A stretch of 64,000 nucleotides of DNA, from NCBI GenBank assembly GCA_002428985.1, contig DIYL01000009.1:186001-250000 (forward strand), read 5' to 3'. The stretch is from Anaerolineales bacterium UBA6055 (lineage in GTDB: Bacteria; Chloroflexota; Anaerolineae; Aggregatilineales; Phototrophicaceae). Shown in pieces: positions 25,014-34,570 of this stretch (position 1 is its first letter; the number at the start of each line of letters is the position of its first letter). A program made the position numbers and the translations under genes. The notes below the pieces were generated by a model. It was not told the DNA's origin. It worked only from the letters and a program-made list of their open reading frames with translations, and ran no database searches.

Positions 25014-28000
25014 TTATTGGTTGCCTTGTTTACCAATAACTTGTGGTATACGGATGGTAAATGTTGTGCCTTTGCCAACTGTGCTGGTGAAGGCAATCGT
25101 TCCCTTGTGCAATTCGATTGATTGCTTGGCGATAATCAATCCTAAGCCGGTACCGGGTTGTGTCGAGACATTACTGGCACGGTAGAAGGCTTTATAAAGG
25201 TCCTCATAATCCCGCTCGGGAATACCCATCCCAAAGTCCTGTACAGTGATAACAATATTGGGTTGTTTAAAGGTGATAGTCGTAATGATCTCACTATTAA
25301 GAGGAGAATACTTAATAGCATTTGAGATGATATTACCAAATGCCTGTTCAAGCAGTAAGACATCGCCAAATGTTGATATGCTTTCAAAATCGTGATGGAG
25401 TGTCAATTGATGATCTTTCCCAATTGACTGTTCATATTGATTATACAAGTCAGCAATAATTGCGATAATATCTACAAGTTGTGGCGAGAATCGTAGCATG
25501 TGGTTTTCTAACTCGCCGACTTGTAACAAATCTTCTAGCAAATTGGTCAGACGGTCAATCTGCCCATAAATCCTGACATATTTTTCTTGCTTACTCTCTT
25601 CAGTCAAGCGATCATTATATTTATCTAAGATCGATACCGAACTTTGTATCGCAGCCAATGGATTACGGAATTCATGAGTAACCATCGAGACAAAACGCGA
25701 CCGCAACTCATGTAACCCTTTTTCATGTGCAAGATCTTGGCGGAGTTCATCGGCTTCTTGTGCAATCTGTTCGGCTTCTTTTTCTGCTGTCACATCTTTA
25801 ACCGCACCTAAATATCGTATGACACGATCATGTTCGGCATTCCAGATCGGCTGGCGGGTTGCGCGTATCCAGCGTAACTGATTATTTTGACGATTCCGCA
25901 CCTGATATTCTGCAACTGTCGCTTCACCTCTCATCGCACTTTGGATATCTTTTTGAACCATATTGATATTCTCTTCGTATGGGGAGTTGGTCTGTGGTTC
26001 ATCTAAATAACCAGATTCGGGGACACTATAACCCATAATTTTTTCGAAATCACCGATTAACCATTCACGATATAAGCGCCCGTCCTCCTCAATACGAACA
26101 GAAAATGCGTAATCGGTCATGAGTTCGGTCAACAAACGATACCGTTCTTCGCTGTCACGTAATGCCAATTCAGCCTGTTTTTGCATAGTAATATCTGTCG
26201 TCGCCCCAAGAATGCGTATGACACGTCCCGTCTCCTCGTCAATTTCTGGATAGCGGGATACACGTATCCAGCGTGGCTCATTATCAATTTTATTGATAAT
26301 CCGATATACGCTGAGTGTTGGCAGGCCATCTAACGTAAGCTGAATGTCTTGTTGCGCCTGTGATACATCATCCGTCTGTGCAATTTGTGTCATATCCGTT
26401 TGGCTCCGAACCTCAAACTGTTCAAATGGAACTCCGGTAATCTCCTCAAATCGACCAGCAAACCATTCAACACTCAGTTGGTTGGTCGATGATACGGATA
26501 ATGAAAACACATAATCTGACATCAGATCTGTCAGCGTTCGGTAGCGTTTCTCGCTGGCACGTAATTTATTCTCGTTTTCCTTTTCTTTCGTAATATCCGA
26601 GACCGCACTGATAATCCGAATTACACGATCTTGATCATTATCCCAAATAGGTCGGCGACTCTCACGTACCCAATGAATCGTTTCGTCAACGACATGGATA
26701 ATGCGGTACTCAATCACGGTCACTTGTCCCATCCATGAGTTTAGGATTTTTTCATTGACATGTCGCAGATCATCAGAATGAATCCGGTTCGGAATCCTCC
26801 GAAGGCGCATCACATCGTCGGCAGATACACCCAAGATAGATTCAAGTGACCCTGCAACCCACTCGATCTCGGATGACTGATCAGGATATAAAAGTTCCGA
26901 ATAAACGTAATCAGAGATAAGCTGTGACACAAGGCGATAGCGTTCTTCACTATCTGCCAGAGCAATTTCTGTAGACACTTGTGCTGTCACATCTTTAGAG
27001 ACAACAACAACACGTCGAACTTCGTTGTGTTCGTCATCCCAGATAGGTTGACGGAATACCTCGAGCCAAATCATCTGTTTTGATTTGGCATGAAAAATCC
27101 GATATTCTGTGCGTGTTTTATGCCCCATTAATGTTTTAGCGAAGCCATCTTCTAATTTCTGTTGATCATCAGGGTGTGTCAGCTCCCTCAGTGTATTGGG
27201 ACTGTTCATAATCTGATCTGGTCTCAGTCCGGTCGTCGCTTCTAACGACCCTACAACCCACTCAATACTCGTTGGATTACCCTCCTTCATTCTGATTGAA
27301 AATGCGTAATCTGACGTGAGTTCAGTGACTTCACGATAGTGTTGTTGATTCAGTTGTAATGCTTGTTCGGCTTCTTTTTGTGCGGTAATATCACTTGTAG
27401 CACCAATATAACGCATCACACGTTGATGATTTTCATCCCAAATTGGCTGTCGATTCACCCGCAACCAACGGATTTCACCAGTCTTCTGATGACGAATACG
27501 ATATTCACTAGTTGTGGTCTCACCTGCAAGTGTTCGCTTTTGATCCTGTATAATTTGTTTTTCTTCCTCATCGGATACTAGATAATTTGTTTCGCGTATT
27601 AGAATATCCGATTTACCTGTAATTTCCTGATATGATCCAACTACCCAGTCAAGCGATTCTGTACCGTCGCTGGCAACACTGATAGAAAAAGCATAATCTG
27701 TCATCAACTCGGTCACTTCACGATAGCGTTCTTCGCGTTCGCGTAATGCAAGTGCAGCCATCTTTTGTTCAGTAATATCCGTCACAGCACCGATGACTCG
27801 GATAACTTTTGTGCCTTCATCATTCCAAATTGCACGTCGTTTGACCCGCGTCCAAATATACTCTCCAGATGCAACACGCCAACGATACTCCGACGTTGTA
27901 TCTTCGCCAGTAAACGTACGCGCTAGATCAGCCTGGACTTTCTCCAGATCATCAGGATGTGTACGTGGAATAGGATTCGGCGCTGTGTTGATATGGTCAG

Positions 28001-29558
28001 CATCATAGCCTGTCATCGTAAAGAATGACTCTGTAACCCATTCCCGAGTACGTGACCCATCGTCACGAACAATCGTCGAAAAAGCATAATCAGACATCAG
28101 TTCGGTTACTTGCCGATACCGCTTTTCACTATTACGTAGGGCAAGCTCAACCCCCTTTTCGGCGGTAATATTACTTGCGGCACCGATAATACGAACAACC
28201 CGATTGTTTTGTGTATCCCAAATGGGACGGCGTTTAACCCGAATCCAAATATAGTGACCGGATTTATGCTGTGTACGATATTCAGTAACGGTCTCTTTAC
28301 CCTCGATAGTCTTTTGTAATCCCTCACGCACACGTGTTACATCATCAGGATGCGTTCGTGTAGTTGGGGATTCAAATGGTACTTGGTCTGTTTCCGACAA
28401 GCCCATCATGGTACGAAAAGAATCTGTTATCCACTCATGCTCTAGAGTGCCATCAGGTCTCACAAGTACTGAATAGGCATAGTCCGAAATAATTTCGGTG
28501 ACCAACCGATAGCGTTCCTCACTGATTGACGATACAATCTCGGCTTGCGCACGTTGGCGCACTTGTTGTTTCAAGTCAACATTGATCTGATTTAAAGCAC
28601 GCGTCTGCAACTGTAATGTCCGATGTTGATACTGATAAACTACCAAAACACCGATGCTACTTAAGACAATCAGTATAGCGATAGCAAGGATAACTGCACT
28701 GATAGCGTCAAACTCAAAAAATGCATCTGTATTAGCGACTTCAATAACCAGATGCAATGGATAACCCGTTACTTGCACACTATCAATCAGAGACATTTCA
28801 TTATTGAATATAGATGGTAAAAGGGCATTTTCAGTGTTGGATTGCAGATAAGCCTCATCAATTTTTGTACCAATAAGATCAGGCTGATAAGGAAATGATG
28901 TTAGGACAGTGCCATCGTCAAGCGTCACTACACCGACATATTCCTCCAACCCAGCAAAGTCAGAAAATATGTCACTCCATACCATCGGTATAAATGAGGA
29001 TAATAAAACATAATCTAAGTTGTTATCTTCATAAAAACCATAAGAGATTGTGATGACCCATTCACCCGTCTCCTGTTTTTGGGTGGGTTCGCTAATAAAG
29101 AAGGCATTGCTACCTTGTGTTGGGTGAATTGCGAAAGATGGATGATCTGCAAAATTTATATTCAGATTAGTCTCATTAGAATCGAAGATAACCGTACCAT
29201 TTTCGTCAAGTAGGAGAAGTGTGTCTAAGATGGAGTTATCTGATTTCATTTGTTGATAGTGATTTAAGAGAGGCTCATCATTCAAGGTATCATTTTCATA
29301 ATCGAATGCTAACACCTGGACAATATCATCAATATTATTAAGAATCTCTTGATTAAATTGAGATTGCACAATCAGCAAATTGTGTAAATTACGTTGAGCA
29401 ATTTCGAATGTCGCTGTGTAATGCAGTTGAACTAGGTATGCACAGACGCCAAGAAGAAGTAGCGTAAACAATACAACCAATATGGAGATAGAACGCCTTA
29501 GGGGTAGTCGAATATGCATTTGAGCATTATCTGAGGATTTATCTAACGACGACAGCAT
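25014..29558 (-). CDS. Membrane sensor histidine kinase with seven PAS domains
   Basis: A 1514-residue sensor kinase. One TM helix (about 22-45) and a second (about 285-308) flank an outside Cache-like domain. Seven PAS/PAC units of about 130 residues start near 343, 477, 604, 736, 866, 1000 and 1136; each opens with a (R/H)YRxxTxLxSDYxxS-type motif and ends with IWxxxxxRVxRxxGxxxDIT. The kinase core follows: HisKA H-box VTHEFRNPL (about 1290), N-box FGNIISNAIKYSP, G1 QDFGMGIPE, and G2 TGLGLIIAKQ. There is no receiver domain and no response regulator beside it, so it is an orphan kinase. The PAS copies are similar, which suggests repeated duplication. Confidence 0.9.
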   Translation of the reverse strand: MLSSLDKSSDNAQMHIRLPLRRSISILVVLFTLLLLGVCAYLVQLHYTATFEIAQRNLHNLLIVQSQFNQEILNNIDDIVQVLAFDYENDTLNDEPLLNHYQQMKSDNSILDTLLLLDENGTVIFDSNETNLNINFADHPSFAIHPTQGSNAFFISEPTQKQETGEWVITISYGFYEDNNLDYVLLSSFIPMVWSDIFSDFAGLEEYVGVVTLDDGTVLTSFPYQPDLIGTKIDEAYLQSNTENALLPSIFNNEMSLIDSVQVTGYPLHLVIEVANTDAFFEFDAISAVILAIAILIVLSSIGVLVVYQYQHRTLQLQTRALNQINVDLKQQVRQRAQAEIVSSISEERYRLVTEIISDYAYSVLVRPDGTLEHEWITDSFRTMMGLSETDQVPFESPTTRTHPDDVTRVREGLQKTIEGKETVTEYRTQHKSGHYIWIRVKRRPIWDTQNNRVVRIIGAASNITAEKGVELALRNSEKRYRQVTELMSDYAFSTIVRDDGSRTREWVTESFFTMTGYDADHINTAPNPIPRTHPDDLEKVQADLARTFTGEDTTSEYRWRVASGEYIWTRVKRRAIWNDEGTKVIRVIGAVTDITEQKMAALALREREERYREVTELMTDYAFSISVASDGTESLDWVVGSYQEITGKSDILIRETNYLVSDEEEKQIIQDQKRTLAGETTTSEYRIRHQKTGEIRWLRVNRQPIWDENHQRVMRYIGATSDITAQKEAEQALQLNQQHYREVTELTSDYAFSIRMKEGNPTSIEWVVGSLEATTGLRPDQIMNSPNTLRELTHPDDQQKLEDGFAKTLMGHKTRTEYRIFHAKSKQMIWLEVFRQPIWDDEHNEVRRVVVVSKDVTAQVSTEIALADSEERYRLVSQLISDYVYSELLYPDQSSEIEWVAGSLESILGVSADDVMRLRRIPNRIHSDDLRHVNEKILNSWMGQVTVIEYRIIHVVDETIHWVRESRRPIWDNDQDRVIRIISAVSDITKEKENENKLRASEKRYRTLTDLMSDYVFSLSVSSTNQLSVEWFAGRFEEITGVPFEQFEVRSQTDMTQIAQTDDVSQAQQDIQLTLDGLPTLSVYRIINKIDNEPRWIRVSRYPEIDEETGRVIRILGATTDITMQKQAELALRDSEERYRLLTELMTDYAFSVRIEEDGRLYREWLIGDFEKIMGYSVPESGYLDEPQTNSPYEENINMVQKDIQSAMRGEATVAEYQVRNRQNNQLRWIRATRQPIWNAEHDRVIRYLGAVKDVTAEKEAEQIAQEADELRQDLAHEKGLHELRSRFVSMVTHEFRNPLAAIQSSVSILDKYNDRLTEESKQEKYVRIYGQIDRLTNLLEDLLQVGELENHMLRFSPQLVDIIAIIADLYNQYEQSIGKDHQLTLHHDFESISTFGDVLLLEQAFGNIISNAIKYSPLNSEIITTITFKQPNIVITVQDFGMGIPERDYEDLYKAFYRASNVSTQPGTGLGLIIAKQSIELHKGTIAFTSTVGKGTTFTIRIPQVIGKQGNQ

Positions 29559-29664
29559 TTAATGATGTCTTTCATCATTTCTAAAAGTTAATTTAAATTG
29601 ATGATAGCATACATCTGTGGTTTAAGTTATGAGATTTTGTATGTACACCGCAGTATCTGTACTG

Positions 29665-29922
29665 TTAGGCAGAAAAGAGACCTGTTTCCTGCACATCGAT
29701 CGGTACACCATCTAATACGGTAGGTAAAATATGATCTTTTTGAAGGCTTGTTGCGGGTACTTTTTCGTCAACGAGTATAACTAAACATAATTCGGTTGTT
29801 GTTTCACTTCCTCGTTGACGATACCCGACACCAATCCCGACAACATGCGGATAGGCCATTAATTGGTCGGCATATTTTGCCTGCACAGCCGATATCTCTT
29901 GCATCCGTTGATCATCGTTCAT
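29665..29922 (-). CDS. Small Nal1-N-like protein
   Basis: An 85-residue protein with HVVGIGVGYR in the middle and DHILPTVLDGVPIDVQETG at the end. This pattern matches the N-terminal domain found before trypsin-like proteases of the Nal1 type, but no protease domain follows. The ATG at 29922 overlaps the stop of the Nudix gene by 4 bases (ATGA), which decides the start and implies coupling. Third gene of an operon. Function unknown; either a stand-alone domain or a truncated remnant. Confidence 0.65.
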   Translation of the reverse strand: MNDDQRMQEISAVQAKYADQLMAYPHVVGIGVGYRQRGSETTTELCLVILVDEKVPATSLQKDHILPTVLDGVPIDVQETGLFSA

Positions 29923-30473
29923 AAGCTTTGCTCCGTTGCTATCCAATCCAACGCTAGCAAAATGCCTGTAACCGAATCTGTCACATTAATTTCCCCTTCA
30001 GCGATGGTTTGGCGGATTGCAACGCGTGGTACTAATTTGACTTCAATCGCTTCGTTAGGGTCAAGCGATTGTGTGTTTGTTTGTGTTGCATCTAATGCGA
30101 GATAGACATGAACACGATTATTTGAGCGTGTCGGATTATGAATGAGTGTGATCAGTTTATGCCATGTCGCTGATGTATACCCTGTCTCTTCAACAAGTTC
30201 ACGCTGAGCATCGATTTGAGGGTCATCTGTATCTGGCTCACAAAAACCACCAGGGATTTCTGTACATATCTCGCTGATGCCATGTTTGTACTGCTCCACT
30301 AGAATAAAATGATGATCCGATGTGAGAGCGACAATTAATACGATATCTTCTACTTCCTCAACATAATAATCATCAATCTCACGCCCATCCGGTAGACGAC
30401 ATGTATCGCGCCGGATACGAAAGTAGGGTGTATCCAACGCAATTTCACTGTCAAGGCGTGTCCACTTCTCCAT
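29919..30473 (-). CDS. Nudix hydrolase (ADP-ribose pyrophosphatase-like)
   Basis: A 184-residue Nudix protein, a family that splits nucleoside diphosphate derivatives. The Nudix box region is PGGFCEP ... QRELVEETGY. REL(V)EETG is intact, but the first half has one extra residue and lacks the usual Glu between the Gly and the RE, so the box departs from Gx5Ex7REUxEExGU. The flanking sequence (ALDTPYFRIRRD, VEQYKHGI) is as in ADP-ribose/NDP-sugar pyrophosphatases. It lies 10 bases after the TPR-SH3 gene and overlaps the next gene by 4 bases. Confidence 0.82.
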   Translation of the reverse strand: MEKWTRLDSEIALDTPYFRIRRDTCRLPDGREIDDYYVEEVEDIVLIVALTSDHHFILVEQYKHGISEICTEIPGGFCEPDTDDPQIDAQRELVEETGYTSATWHKLITLIHNPTRSNNRVHVYLALDATQTNTQSLDPNEAIEVKLVPRVAIRQTIAEGEINVTDSVTGILLALDWIATEQSL

Positions 30474-30483
30474 TATAGCCCCG

Positions 30484-32940
30484 CTATGGAATCTGCGGAC
30501 ATTCGGTAATCTCGGTGACGGTATCGTTACGTACCCAACCAGTTAATTCACTGTCGTCAATGCGTACACGAACGAAGAGCCAGACAGGTCCATCTTGTAC
30601 CGATTCTTGGCGTTGCTGTTGCAACACTGCCATACTCGTTCCACCTGGGATCAATGTGATTTGTGGTGAATTGGTGGTCGCACGGGCTCGCATCCGAATG
30701 CTACCATTTTGTCCAAGCACCAAGACACGACACAATTCAGGTGGGACAGGTGTATCCGTCGGCACTTGTGTAAACGTTGGCGATAGTGTCGGCGATGGCG
30801 TAACCGTGCTTGTCGGAGTTTCGGTTGGAGTATTGGTATGTGTCGGTGTCAAACTAGCTGTTGCTGTGAACGACGGTGTAACAGTTGGTGATGGTGTCCA
30901 TGTCCATGTTGGGGTCGTCGTCCAAGTTGATGTCGGTGTGTGCGTAAATGTCGGCGTACTGGTCGTTGTAAGCGATGGTGTCGATGTGGCACTTGGCGTG
31001 AAAGTCGCACTCGGTGTAAAGGTTGCGCTTGGTGTAAATGTTAAACTCGGTGTCAGGGTCGGTGTATTGGTGAATGTAGCCGTTGGAAACAATATCGGCT
31101 CCCACTGTGGACGTGATAGCGCAGTGCCAATGCCACCGATAAACAGGAAGATTATAATGATAAACGCAAATACGACCCGCCCACGGGTGCGACGACTGCG
31201 GATTTCAGCTTCGACTCGGAATAATTCGGTGCGTCGTCCCAATATACGGAAGGGATCTTCACGCATGGCTTCTAACCATGTTTGCGCTTCACTGACGTCT
31301 CCATCTTGAATCGCAAGTTCAGCCCGTTCCAGATAACGCGTGAATAAATCATTAACTGTATTGCGATAGCGTTCATCTTGCCCAAACTCAGCTGCTAAAC
31401 CTGCCAACATTTGTCGAGCTTGCGATAGCTCCGTATCAAAATTTTGTGTAATCAGTGCTTGCGCCCGTTTAATCACCTGCTGGGCACGGCTAACCTCTGC
31501 TTGATTATTACGCGCATCCATCAACATCTCAGAGATATTGGTATCGGTCGGATCGAGTTCACTGGCTAAATCCATTAACTTGATGGCGTCGTTCATCAAC
31601 AACGCCCGTTCATCGAGTGTTGTCGAGTTATTCGCGCGGTTTAAAGCAAGTTGTGCTTGATCGCTAAGTTGACTACGAATCCCTGATAATTTATTATCGA
31701 CTTCTTTTTGTAAGTTAGACAAGCGTTGGCTATTGGGGAGTAATTGACGGGTACGCGCCAATAGGGTGCGGATATTGCCTATCTGTGCAACCTGTTCATC
31801 AAGTGTGCCACCTAATGTATTCAAATTAACTGAGATTTGATCAGTATCTTGTTGCACCCGCCGGATCATCTCGACCCGTTCTTCGCCTTGTGGATCATTA
31901 GGAACGACCCGCAAGGCACCCTCATATTTACGTAACGCTTCCGTCCAATTATCTGTCGCCATTAAACGGTCGCCATCGTTAAGCAGTTCACGCGCTAATG
32001 CCAAATCTTGAATATCAAGCAATGCTTGCTCGACATCTTTCCATGTGAGGATGCCATCACGTTCAGCGAGTTCACGCGCTTCTTTATATAGATCAGATGC
32101 TTGCTCATAATTTCCAGCACGTACCAATGAGTTCGCACGGTTATAAGCAACACGTGCCTCAAATGGAATCCGATGATCGGGTACAATGCCACGGATGAGG
32201 TTGTCTTCTGATTTTTGTCGATACTCAATTGCTGTCGGGTTACTCGGTTGAACCGTCAAAATACGATTAGCAATATCAATAGTCTGCTGATATTCACCAG
32301 AGTAATAATACTCCGTCAAACGGGACAGCAATTCATCTAAATCTGCGCCGCCACGCCCCTGTGCTCCTAGCACACGGTCAGATGGTTCTACTGGTTGGCG
32401 AATATCTTGTTCCGGTGGCTCATAGCCTGATGATGTACGATATTGAGGGGGTGGTGGATTTGAGCCCCGCGTTGGTGTTGGATCTGGTTCGGGTTGGGGT
32501 GGTTCTGGTGCGGTGAGGGTCGGTGATGCATTAACGCCATGACGCTCGAATAGCTCAAGCACCCGTTGACGCGCTTGCGCATTATGCGAGCCGGCTTGCT
32601 GTAACAAATTAATGACATCAGGATCGCGTGAATCGAGTGGCAACGCATCTGCCAGAATATCAATCGCTTCGTCAATATCATCATCATCGCCTGCAATCTC
32701 GATGCGAATGCGAGCACGACGCACTAACCCACGCACCGCTGCTGAGTTCGGATTTCCCGAGGGATTACTCATACTCGCGATCTGTGAGAAGAGGCTCTGG
32801 GCGACAGCTTCCAATTGTGTATTCTTAGCTTCGGATAAGAGTTCCCTCGCCTTTTGTTCAAGTGCAGTTATCACCTGTGGGTCGCTGGCATTCTCGACTT
32901 GTTGTCGTAACTCATCAATGCGCCGTTGCAAATCTTGCAT
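30484..32940 (-). CDS. TPR-rich membrane protein with Thr/Pro linker and SH3-like domain
   Basis: An 818-residue bitopic protein. Residues 1-150 are helical, 150-200 proline-rich, and about 208-570 hold TPR-like helix pairs (YYYSGEYQQTIDIANRILTVQPSNPTA is one). A single TM helix (about 584-604) follows an arginine-rich stretch, placing the TPRs in the cytoplasm. Outside, a TPT/TFTPSAT repeat linker (about 618-735) leads to an SH3-like domain (about 738-818, SIRMRARATTNSPQ ... GWVRNDTV). Such proteins may link cytoplasmic assemblies to the cell wall. First in an operon with the Nudix and Nal1-like genes. Confidence 0.75.
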   Translation of the reverse strand: MQDLQRRIDELRQQVENASDPQVITALEQKARELLSEAKNTQLEAVAQSLFSQIASMSNPSGNPNSAAVRGLVRRARIRIEIAGDDDDIDEAIDILADALPLDSRDPDVINLLQQAGSHNAQARQRVLELFERHGVNASPTLTAPEPPQPEPDPTPTRGSNPPPPQYRTSSGYEPPEQDIRQPVEPSDRVLGAQGRGGADLDELLSRLTEYYYSGEYQQTIDIANRILTVQPSNPTAIEYRQKSEDNLIRGIVPDHRIPFEARVAYNRANSLVRAGNYEQASDLYKEARELAERDGILTWKDVEQALLDIQDLALARELLNDGDRLMATDNWTEALRKYEGALRVVPNDPQGEERVEMIRRVQQDTDQISVNLNTLGGTLDEQVAQIGNIRTLLARTRQLLPNSQRLSNLQKEVDNKLSGIRSQLSDQAQLALNRANNSTTLDERALLMNDAIKLMDLASELDPTDTNISEMLMDARNNQAEVSRAQQVIKRAQALITQNFDTELSQARQMLAGLAAEFGQDERYRNTVNDLFTRYLERAELAIQDGDVSEAQTWLEAMREDPFRILGRRTELFRVEAEIRSRRTRGRVVFAFIIIIFLFIGGIGTALSRPQWEPILFPTATFTNTPTLTPSLTFTPSATFTPSATFTPSATSTPSLTTTSTPTFTHTPTSTWTTTPTWTWTPSPTVTPSFTATASLTPTHTNTPTETPTSTVTPSPTLSPTFTQVPTDTPVPPELCRVLVLGQNGSIRMRARATTNSPQITLIPGGTSMAVLQQQRQESVQDGPVWLFVRVRIDDSELTGWVRNDTVTEITECPQIP

Positions 32941-32976
32941 AGAATCAAATCCCCTTAGATCAGAAGTTCAATCAAA

Positions 32977-32999
32977 CGTTACCGCAAAGTGGGGTAACG
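32977..32999. promoter_or_regulatory. Inverted repeat in a divergent promoter region
   Basis: CGTTACC (32977-32983) and GGTAACG (32993-32999) form 7-base arms around 9 bases, centred about 48 bases upstream of the TPR-SH3 gene, in the gap between divergent genes. It could be an operator or the base of a leader hairpin. Confidence 0.3.
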
Positions 33000-33097
33000 G
33001 GCAAGTCGAAATTAAAAATCATAGAGGAGAATTACCGTATCTCAACATTCTGTGATACAGTTAGCCTATCTTAATTTTACGTTACTGACAGAATCTT

Positions 33098-33430
33098 ATG
33101 CTACCATCCCAACACATTCGCCCCAAATATAAACTCATCTTGTTTTATAATATTCAACCCGACAAACAAGAACAATATTATCGCTACGTATTGAGTACCT
33201 TTGTGCCAGCTATCCAAAAAATGGGTGTCTATATGCACATGGCATGGCATGTTGCTTACGGGACACAAGACTACCCGATCCGCAAAATCGAATTCGTGAC
33301 CGAAAGCGCCGAAGTCCTCCGCCAACTATTCGAAAGTAGCGAATGGGAAGACCTCGAAAACAAACTGCAACGCTATATCTCGGATTATGAGCGGAAAGTT
33401 GTGGACTTCCGTAATGGTTTCCAGTTGTAA
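33098..33430 (+). CDS. Hypothetical protein, possible dimeric alpha-beta barrel
   Basis: A 110-residue protein I do not recognise by name. YKLILFYNIQPDKQEQYYRYVLSTFVPAIQKMG followed by a second strand-helix unit (RKIEFVTESAEVLRQLFESSEWEDLENKL) suggests a ferredoxin-like dimeric barrel such as in NIPSNAP or EthD proteins. No active-site residues stand out. It stands 20 bases before the remnant at 33451. Confidence 0.55.
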   Translation: MLPSQHIRPKYKLILFYNIQPDKQEQYYRYVLSTFVPAIQKMGVYMHMAWHVAYGTQDYPIRKIEFVTESAEVLRQLFESSEWEDLENKLQRYISDYERKVVDFRNGFQL

Positions 33431-33450
33431 TATTCATAAGCTAGGGCTTT

Positions 33451-33927
33451 ATGACAATACAACAAACAAAGCTTGTTCGCACGCTTCGCTGTAAATATCC
33501 CATTATCCAAGCACCGATAGGTGGTGTTAGTACCATCGATCTAACTGTAGTAACGATTGAAGCTGGTGGATTTGGATTTATTGCAGCGGCATATCTTACA
33601 CCAGAGCAGATCATCGTTGCGAATCAAGAAATCCACACCAAAACTGATAAACCGTTTGGTATCAATCTCTTCGCACCAATACCTGCACCGCAAATCCCTG
33701 ACACATATGAAGATTCATCAGGTATCCTCAGTCAATATCCCTATCAAAATGCAATGACGAGAGGGATGCGTCGTGTTGCCGCCAAACAGGGTAATAATGA
33801 GTATTTGTCGTCATGGGCGGGACAGGGGCTCAGCTTATCTCAGAGTCAATCTACTGCAGAACTGATGAGTCAATTGATCAGCGAGATGGAAACATCGATT
33901 CGACGCTTTTCACCGAAAATGCTCTAG
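33451..33927 (+). pseudogene. Nitronate monooxygenase with internal in-frame deletion
   Basis: The first 93 or so residues are the N-terminus of an FMN nitronate monooxygenase (YPIIQAPIGGVST, GGFGFIAAAYLTPEQI, DKPFGINLFAP). The last 60 or so (NAMTRGMRRVAAK ... EYLSSWAGQGLSL ... AELMSQLI) are its C-terminus. The roughly 200 residues normally between them, with much of the FMN site and the catalytic His, are missing, and the two ends join in frame. At 158 residues against a usual 350 or more it should be inactive. It is therefore called a remnant, although the open frame is intact. Confidence 0.75.
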
Positions 33928-33977
33928 CATCATATGTGTATCATAATTTTGAAGCAGTAGATATGAGGTAATATCAC

Positions 33978-34505
33978 ATGAAAACCAAAAAGCAGTCTAC
34001 AATTCATGACACTATGGGCGCAACTAAATTTGTTGCCTCCGCCCCAATTGAAAAGATAAATGAGTTGTTACATCGTGTGCCTGATATTAGAGTCCATACA
34101 ATTCGAGACTTCTACAATCGTATAGATTACCGTATTCATTGGGGGGACACACACCCTACCATTTCTATTTTTGTGTCTATGACAAAATGGAACCGTGATG
34201 AAACACTAATTTCGTTAAGCTATTATTATCCGAGTCGTTTCAGATATGGTGGTCCTATACTTCTCTTGCTTACATTTGCATTTGTATTTGGATTAATTGG
34301 TCTTTCACTAACGAGACCAGATGCAATTTTGGCATGCTTCTGTATCACGCTGCCCATTCTATTGATACTCTTCATCATCGCCTCATTTTCTAATACACCT
34401 TCACCAACAGAATATGACGGCTATGAAATCAGGCGCATACAAGAAGACCTCAAAAATCTTGTTGTTGATGAGTTGAAATATCACGTAGATTTAGAAATAG
34501 TCTAA
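33978..34505 (+). CDS. Two-TM protein, first of a tandem pair
   Basis: A 175-residue protein of unknown function. The soluble N-terminal part (KFVASAPIEKINELL, IDYRIHWGD, KWNRDETLISLSYYYPSR) is followed by two membrane helices (about 92-110 and 118-137) and a short soluble tail. It shares this layout and many motifs with the next gene, so the two arose by duplication. Confidence 0.65.
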   Translation: MKTKKQSTIHDTMGATKFVASAPIEKINELLHRVPDIRVHTIRDFYNRIDYRIHWGDTHPTISIFVSMTKWNRDETLISLSYYYPSRFRYGGPILLLLTFAFVFGLIGLSLTRPDAILACFCITLPILLILFIIASFSNTPSPTEYDGYEIRRIQEDLKNLVVDELKYHVDLEIV

Positions 34506-34570
34506 TATGCTATAGTTTGGGGTAAATTATTTGAATATCAGAATCGATAAGTTGAATAGATCAATCTCGC

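Noticed and set aside
29665..29922. Trypsin-like protease
   Set aside because: The protein matches only the N-terminal Nal1-like domain; the His, Asp and Ser of a protease are absent.
30515..31309. Plus-strand open frame of 264 codons rich in Val and Gly
   Set aside because: It is the antisense of the Thr/Pro repeat linker of the TPR-SH3 gene, which opens the opposite frame by composition.
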